Shown here: in pieces, positions 30,102-35,751 of the stretch | Layout: each line of letters begins with the position of its first letter | How positions within the stretch are numbered: position 1 is the stretch's first letter | From: Winogradskyella psychrotolerans RS-3 | GTDB lineage: Bacteria > Bacteroidota > Bacteroidia > Flavobacteriales > Flavobacteriaceae | DNA length: 35,751 nucleotides | Assembly (NCBI RefSeq): GCF_000427335.1 | Contig: NZ_ATMR01000145.1 | Span: 1 to 35,751 of the forward strand | Direction of reading: 5' to 3' | Notes under the pieces: generated by a model | Database searches by the model: none | The model's input: the letters and a program-made list of their open reading frames with translations, nothing else | What the model was told of the DNA's origin: nothing | Program-made: the position numbers and the translations under genes

Positions 30102-31168
30102 ATGCGTAAAAACAAAAATTAATCCTTATTGTGTTCTTCGGAATTCAATTGCTATTATTATCTCAACTTAAGCACTATCCTGAATTTGTTGAACAATTTT
30201 ACAGCAACGGACTTTACGTTTTTATTTCAAAATTAATGCGTTATGCATTTGGATGGCTGCCATTTTCTGTTGGAGACCTCTTTTATACTTTAGCCGGAAT
30301 CTATCTCATCAGATGGCTAATTGTAAACCGAAAACGTATTATTAAAGATACCGTGAATTGGTTACTAGATATTGGAGCCACCTTATCGATTGCCTATTTT
30401 GCATTTCATATCCTTTGGGCTTTTAATTATTACAGACAACCGCTTTACAAATCGTTAAACCTTGAAGCCGATTACACCACAGAACAACTGGTTTCATTTA
30501 CGGAACAACTGATTCAAAAATCAAATATATTACAGCTTCAACTCGCGAAAAACGATACTTTAAAAGTGGAAATGCCTTATACTAAATCTGAAATTTTTGA
30601 TAAAGTAAAGGATGGCTATAGAGCACTTTCAGAAATATATCCTCACCTTGAATATCATCCAAAAAGTATCAAAAAATCCATTTACAGTTTACCATTAACC
30701 TATATGGGATTTTCTGGTTATTTAAATCCGTTCACCAATGAAGCTCAGGTCAATGGATTAATTTCAACCTATAAATTCCCAACAACAGCATGCCATGAAG
30801 CAGCACACCAATTAGGTTATGCAGCAGAAAACGAAGCTAATTTCATTGGCAGTTTAGCTGCTATTCATAATAATGATGTTTATTTTAAATACTCTGGTTA
30901 CACCTTTGCACTTCGATATTGTTTAGCGGAACTCTTTAAACGCGACCCAGAACTTTATGATGCTGTAATTTTAACTGTGAATACAGGCATACTGAAAAAC
31001 TACCAAGAAGTTCGAGAATTTTGGGACGCCTACGAAAACCCAATAGAACCTATTTTCGAAAAAACTTTTGATAATTTTCTAAAAGCTAATAATCAGTCCG
31101 CTGGCATGAAAAGTTACAGCTATGTCGTTGCGCTTTTAGTTAATTATTATGAAAACCAAGCACTATAA
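30102..31168 (+). CDS. DUF3810 membrane metallopeptidase-like protein, start frameshifted
   Basis: The reconstructed protein has about 355 residues. The uninterrupted frame starts at GTG 30131. ATG 30102 reads MRKNKK and joins it if the A run at 30114-30118 had one more A, which adds LILIV to the first membrane helix. Three hydrophobic helices lie in the first 105 residues. The cytoplasmic or periplasmic rest carries a zinc-type motif, H-E-A-A-H at about 232-236 in TTACHEAAHQLGYAAENEAN, and a candidate third ligand in the following ENEANF. The pattern LPLTYMGFSGYLNPFTNEAQ before it is typical for DUF3810. The substrate is unknown. It is monocistronic. Confidence 0.85.
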
Positions 31169-31280
31169 GTTCCGCTAGACACCTTTATTCAACCTAGGAA
31201 ATGTTAAAAATATTAACATTAAATACACTCATTTAGCTATAATTCCTATCTTTAAAACTCAATCTAACCCACCAAAATAT

Positions 31281-34272
31281 ATGATTAAAGTACATCTCCG
31301 ACTGCTCATTTTTATGTGCAGTTTTTCATTATTTGCACAAGATTACTTTCCAAGTAACTCAGGTGTCATTGCAAATAACTCTAACTACACCGCATTTACA
31401 AATGCTACGATCCATGTATCTCCAACCGAAGTCCTAAACAATGCAACACTCCTTATTAAGGATGGTAAAGTTGTTAGTGTTGGTAAATCCGTAAACATTC
31501 CGAAGAACACTACAAAAATTGATCTTTCAGGAAAACCATTTACCCATCTTTTATTGATATGTACACCACCTTTGGTGTAGAAAAACCAAAACGTGGTGGC
31601 GATGGTCCACAATATGGTGCAAGTCGAAGTGGCTATTACTGGAACGATCATATTATGCCAGAACAAGATGTCATGGCAAGTTTTAATTACGATGCAAAAT
31701 CTGCTTCTGAACTTCACAAATTAGGTTTTGGAGTTGTTAACACACACATGCCAGATGGTGTTGTTCGTGGTACAGGTGCTTTAATTGCACTTAATAATAA
31801 CGCTGACAATTCTATGCGTGTTGTGGATGGAGAAACTACACAACATTTATCATTCAGTAAAAGCGTCACCTCTCGCCAATCCTACCCATCTTCAATTATG
31901 GGAAGTATGGCACTATTGCGTCAAATGTATGATGATGCAAAATGGTACGAAGCTGGAAACATTGACACTAAAGATTTATCGCTAGAAGCCTTAAATAAAA
32001 TAAAAACTTACTTCAAATTTTTGAAGCTGGAAGTAGAGCTAACGTTATGCGCGCTGATAAAGTTGGTGATGCCTTTAACATTCAATATACTATAGTTGGA
32101 GGTGGCGACGAATACGAACGTATTGATGAAATAAAAGGCACAAACGCTACTCTAATTTTACCTATAGATTTCCAATTGGCCTATGATGTTGATGATCCAT
32201 TCTTAGCGAGCACATTGTCTTTAAGTGATATGCGTTCTTGGAATCAACAACCACACAACCCAAGATTATTAGCTGAAAACGGTATTAAATTCGCCTTAAC
32301 AACACATGGTTTAAAGTCGAACAAAACGTTTTCTTCTAATTTAATGAAGGCTATTGAAAATGGCTTATCTAAACAGAAAGCATTAGAAGCTTTAACTACA
32401 ATTCCTGCGTCCTTATTAGGAAAATCAGATGTTTTAGGGTCTTTAAAAACAGGAAGCTATGCTAATTTTTTAATTACAGATGGAGACATTTTTGAAAAGA
32501 AAACAAAACTCTACGAAAATTGGGTACAAGGTTCAGCGCATGTTATTGAAAATATAAATACGAAAGACATCGATGGTGACTACGAATTTAAACTTGATGG
32601 AGAAGATTATAAACTAACCATCTCAAACAGTACTAGTAAAGCAGATGCTAAAATTGAGAGCAACGACAAAAATTTAGGGACTAAAACGAGTTATTCAGAT
32701 GATTGGCTAAACCTTACGATTAAAACTGCCGACAGTACTAAAAAAGAATACATTAGGATTGTAGCCAATGCAACAAGCAACACTGGTCTTAATGGTAAAG
32801 CTATTTTACCAAATGGTAATGAGCTATCCTTTTTTGCTAATAAAACTGAGACTTCGACTTCGCTTAGCGACCAAGACAATGACAAAAAGAAAGGTAGTAA
32901 AACTGATGACCAAGACGATTCTGACGCTCCATTTATGAGTCCGATTACCTATCCTAATTTGGCGTACGGATTTTCAGAAAAACCAAAATCGGAAACTATA
33001 TTATTTAAAAACGCCACCGTTTGGACCAATGAAAGCGATGGTATTTTAGAAAACACGGATGTCTTAATTAAAGATGGTAAGATTTCAAAAATAGGAAAAA
33101 ACCTTTCTAGCAGTAAGGCAACGGTTATTGATGCCACAGGAAAACATGTTACCGCTGGTATTATTGATGAACATTCGCATCTTGCTGCTGCTTCTATAAA
33201 TGAAGGTGGTCAAAACTCTTCCGCAGAAGTAACGATTGAAGATGTTTTAGATGATGAAGATATTGGGATCTATAGAAATTTAGCTGGTGGAGTAACATCT
33301 ATTCAAGTTTTACATGGCTCTGCAAATCCTATTGGAGGACGTTCAGCCATCATTAAATTAAAATGGGGAGAAGCAGCAGATAATTTAATCTATGAAAATT
33401 CTCCGAAGTTTATCAAATTCGCTTTAGGTGAAAACGTTAAACAATCACGAAGTAGAACTAATTCACGTTTCCCACAATCAAGAATGGGAGTGGAACAAGT
33501 GTTTGTCGATTATTTTACCAGAGCAAAAGCTTATGATGAAGTAAAGAAAAGTGGTAAACCATTTAGACATGATGCCGAAATGGAAACACTTGCTGAAATT
33601 CTGAACGGAGAGCGTTTTATTTCTTGTCATTCTTATGTGCAAAGTGAAATTAATATGTTGATGAAAGTTGCGGATCAATTCGACTTTAAAATTAACACCT
33701 TTACCCATATTCTTGAAGGTTATAAAGTGGCTGATAAAATGAAAGCACACGGAGCAGGTGGTTCTACATTTAGCGATTGGTGGGGTTATAAATATGAAGT
33801 AAATGATGCTATTCCTTACAATGCGGCTATTATGCATAACGCAGGAATCACGGTTGCTATTAATAGTGACGATCCTGAAATGTCGCGTCGATTAAATCAA
33901 GAAGCTGCAAAATCAGTTAAATATGGTGGCATTAGCGAAGAAGAAGCTTTAAAATTTGTCACTTTAAATCCTGCAAAACTTTTACATCTTGATAACCGTG
34001 TTGGAAGCTTAAAAGTAGGAAAAGATGCTGATGTTGTACTATGGACAGATCATCCATTATCAATTTATGCAAAAGCTGAAAAAACCATTATAGAAGGAGT
34101 TACTTATTTTGATTTAGCACGCGACCAAGAAATGAGAGAAGCGATTAAAAAAGAGAAAAGCGAACTTATTAACTTAATGCTTCAAGATAAAAACAAAGGT
34201 TTAAAAACACAGCCTGTAAAAAAGAAAGAGGACAAAATAATGCATTGTGATTCAATGGATTTACACAACTAA
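31281..34272 (+). pseudogene. Large exported amidohydrolase (two domains), broken by two one-base deletions
   Basis: Three open pieces (31281-31580, 31559-32095, 32047-34272) join into one protein of about 997 residues if one A is added to the run at 31532-31535 (restoring YPSFIDMYTTFG) and one to the run at 31997-32000 (restoring NLLQIFEAGSRANVMRADKV). A signal peptide ends at LFAQ (residue 20). The first amidohydrolase-like half lacks the metal-binding HxH (it has PSFIDMYTTFG). The second half has a complete set: HSH in IIDEHSHLAA, His in ISCHSYVQSE, His in FTHILEGYK, and Asp in AINSDDPEMSR. So one half is active and one is structural. It probably works in the periplasm as an imidazolonepropionase-like or prolidase-like hydrolase. 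The next gene starts 13 bases later. Confidence 0.85.
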
Positions 34273-34285
34273 AAAACAGTTATAA

Positions 34286-35596
34286 ATGAAAAACTTAAAT
34301 AAAATAAACAGCGTATTGTTTATGTTGTGTATCACTCTTGGATTCGCACAACAAACACCTGCACCAAAGCAAACCAAAGATTTTGCTATCGTTGGAGCCA
34401 CGGCTCACATAGGTAATGGTACCGTAATTGAAAACAGCATTATTGTAGTAAGCAATGGAAAAATAACAACTATTGGACCAGAAGCTTCTACTCCACTGAC
34501 TAGACAAGCTATGGACATTATTGATGCCAAAGGAAAAGATGTCTATCCAGGATTTATTGTGGCTAATGGTACCTTAGGATTGGTTGAAGTCGATGCTGTA
34601 AAAGCCTCTGATGATCTTGAAGAATTGGGGACGTTTAATCCACATATTAGAAGTATTATAGCTTATAACACAGAATCTAAAATCACAGAATCGATGCGAC
34701 CTAACGGTGTATTACTAGGCCAAGTGGTACCAAGAGGTGGACGTATCTCAGGAACCTCATCTGTGGTACAATATGACGCCTGGAATTGGGAAGATGCCGC
34801 TATAAAAATGGATAATGGAATTCACGTGAATTGGCCAAATAGTTTTAGCCGTGGTCGTTGGTGGTTAGGTGAAGATCCAGGATTGAAACCTAATGAAAAC
34901 TACACGAAACAAGTAAAGGAGCTGAGCGATTATTTTAATGAATCTAAAAGTTATAGCATGGGAAGTTCTACTGAACGTCACTTGCCGTACGAAGCTTTAG
35001 CTGGAGTCTTTGATGGTTCTAAACGTTTATATATTACTGTAGATGACGAAAAAGGAATTACCGATGCTGTAAATTTTGCAAAGTCACAAGGGGTGTCTAA
35101 AATCACTATTGTTGGTGGTTATCAAGCTGGAAATATCGCAAGCTTTTTAAAACAAAATGATGTGTCTGTCTTTTTAAGACGAATTCACTCTAGACCAGAA
35201 TTAGAAGATGATGATTATGACACCTCTTACAAATTAGCAAAAAAACTAGTTGATGCTGGTGTTTTAGTGGCTTTAGAACCAAGCGGACAAATGGAACGTA
35301 TGAATTCTCGTAACCTTCCCTTTTATGCTGGTACAACAGTTGCTCATGGTTTAACGAAAGCACAAGCTTTACAATTAATTACGCAGAATCCTGCGAAGAT
35401 TATGGGTATTGATGACATGTACGGAACGCTTGAAGTAGGAAAAAGTGCCACCTTATTTATTAGTGAAGGTGATGCTTTAGATATGCGAACCAATCAATTG
35501 ACACATGCTTTTATTGATGGGAGACTACTAAGTTTAGAAACGCACCAAACAGAACTTTGGAAACGGTTTTCAGAGAAACCGAATCAAGTGGATTAA
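34286..35596 (+). CDS. Exported amidohydrolase-like protein, probably catalytically inactive
   Basis: This is a 436-residue protein with a signal peptide ending at LGFAQ (residue 21). The amidohydrolase fold is clear from the N-terminal beta sandwich (FAIVGATAHIGNGTVIENSI, IDAKGKDVYPGFIVANGTLG) and the closing LITQNPAKIMGIDDMYGTLE with VGKSATLFI. The HxH metal motif expected after YPGFI is replaced by VANGTLG. In the later barrel, RRIHSRPELEDDDYD and VALEPSGQMERM take the place of other ligands. I infer a non-catalytic partner of the large amidohydrolase encoded 13 bases upstream; the two genes are surely co-transcribed. It is the last complete gene, and a long hairpin follows. Confidence 0.85.
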   Translation: MKNLNKINSVLFMLCITLGFAQQTPAPKQTKDFAIVGATAHIGNGTVIENSIIVVSNGKITTIGPEASTPLTRQAMDIIDAKGKDVYPGFIVANGTLGLVEVDAVKASDDLEELGTFNPHIRSIIAYNTESKITESMRPNGVLLGQVVPRGGRISGTSSVVQYDAWNWEDAAIKMDNGIHVNWPNSFSRGRWWLGEDPGLKPNENYTKQVKELSDYFNESKSYSMGSSTERHLPYEALAGVFDGSKRLYITVDDEKGITDAVNFAKSQGVSKITIVGGYQAGNIASFLKQNDVSVFLRRIHSRPELEDDDYDTSYKLAKKLVDAGVLVALEPSGQMERMNSRNLPFYAGTTVAHGLTKAQALQLITQNPAKIMGIDDMYGTLEVGKSATLFISEGDALDMRTNQLTHAFIDGRLLSLETHQTELWKRFSEKPNQVD

Positions 35597-35609
35597 TATC
35601 TATTAATTT

Positions 35610-35685
35610 ACACCCCCTCAAGGGGACAATCCAAAGAATAAACCTGGTCGGAATGTGCCCTTGAGGAGACTTTAGGGGTGTTTTG
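35610..35685 (+). terminator. Long imperfect hairpin after the amidohydrolase operon (terminator or REP-like)
   Basis: ACACCCCCTCAAGGGGACA (35610-35628) pairs with TGTGCCCTTGAGG (35654-35666), and then CACCCC with GGGGTG (35674-35679) across a bulge. The tail TTTTG follows. The loop is about 25 bases. The CCTCAAGGGGAC and TTTAGGGGTG blocks look like repeats that occur many times in flavobacterial genomes, so this may be a repeat element that also ends transcription. The remaining 35686-35751 has no recognisable feature. Confidence 0.55.
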
Positions 35686-35751
35686 ACTTTCAAAGTTAAG
35701 CTACTATTAAATTACATCAGCACGTTTACGTAACATCTTAACACAAAAAAA

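Noticed and set aside
32691..33837. Minus-strand open frames opposite the large amidohydrolase
   Set aside because: These are shadows of the real gene; low-complexity hydrophobic translations arise from its complementary strand.

Overview
The window looks like chromosomal DNA of a marine-type member of the Flavobacteriaceae (Bacteroidota). The evidence is its low GC content, the gliding lipoprotein GldI, a TonB-dependent receptor with a carboxypeptidase-like N-terminal domain, many lipoproteins with a Cys right after a hydrophobic segment, Bacteroidota -33/-7 promoters (TTG ... TAnnTTTG) instead of sigma70 boxes, and families typical of this group (2TM proteins, LETM1-related protein, DUF3810, DUF4331, DUF4377). 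I cannot fix the genus from sequence alone.

Layout. 1-258 is the right end of an IS3-family element. 272-2777 is an accessory block of small plus-strand genes (lipoproteins and a small membrane protein) separated by long imperfect hairpin repeats. 2893-3435 is a DUF4377 lipoprotein. 8674-3663 (minus) is an operon: a DUF4331 protein split into two genes, a TPR lipoprotein and a TonB-dependent receptor. 8819-10573 (plus) holds a LETM1-related protein and a lipoprotein. 14991-10676 (minus) is a seven-gene operon: DUF2141 protein, TPR protein, LytS-type histidine kinase fused to a 2TM domain, three free 2TM proteins and a LytTR response regulator, with an 11-unit heptamer array between two 2TM genes. 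15174-16985 is a secreted serine hydrolase. 17133-21300 is a second accessory block with the hairpin repeats, a complete IS3 copy, an IS110 scrap and orphan genes. 21424-26595 is a core block: ndk, nrnA, gldI, a cyclophilin-FKBP isomerase and pepD. 26804-29944 is a third accessory block (MORN pseudogene, outer-membrane barrel, GH30 glycosidase), again with the repeats. 30102-35596 holds a DUF3810 metallopeptidase-like protein and two amidohydrolases.

The most unusual structure is a family of about 120-190 bp plus-oriented repeats (six or seven full copies plus fragments). Each lies just after a small plus-strand gene and just before the next one. Each has complementary outer arms, a short perfect central hairpin and often an ACGTT-type right edge followed by TTGAA and a gene start. 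The arrangement resembles integron attC sites and cassettes, but no integron integrase is present here. Two IS3-type left ends sit at the same place next to these repeats.

A second pattern crosses the whole window: at least eight genes, several of them conserved, are broken or shortened by single-base gains or losses in A or T runs (ndk, the large amidohydrolase twice, LETM1, DUF3810, the histidine kinase, a membrane protein, the MORN gene). This fits uncorrected homopolymer errors better than biological decay. I give the reconstructed gene limits where this matters.
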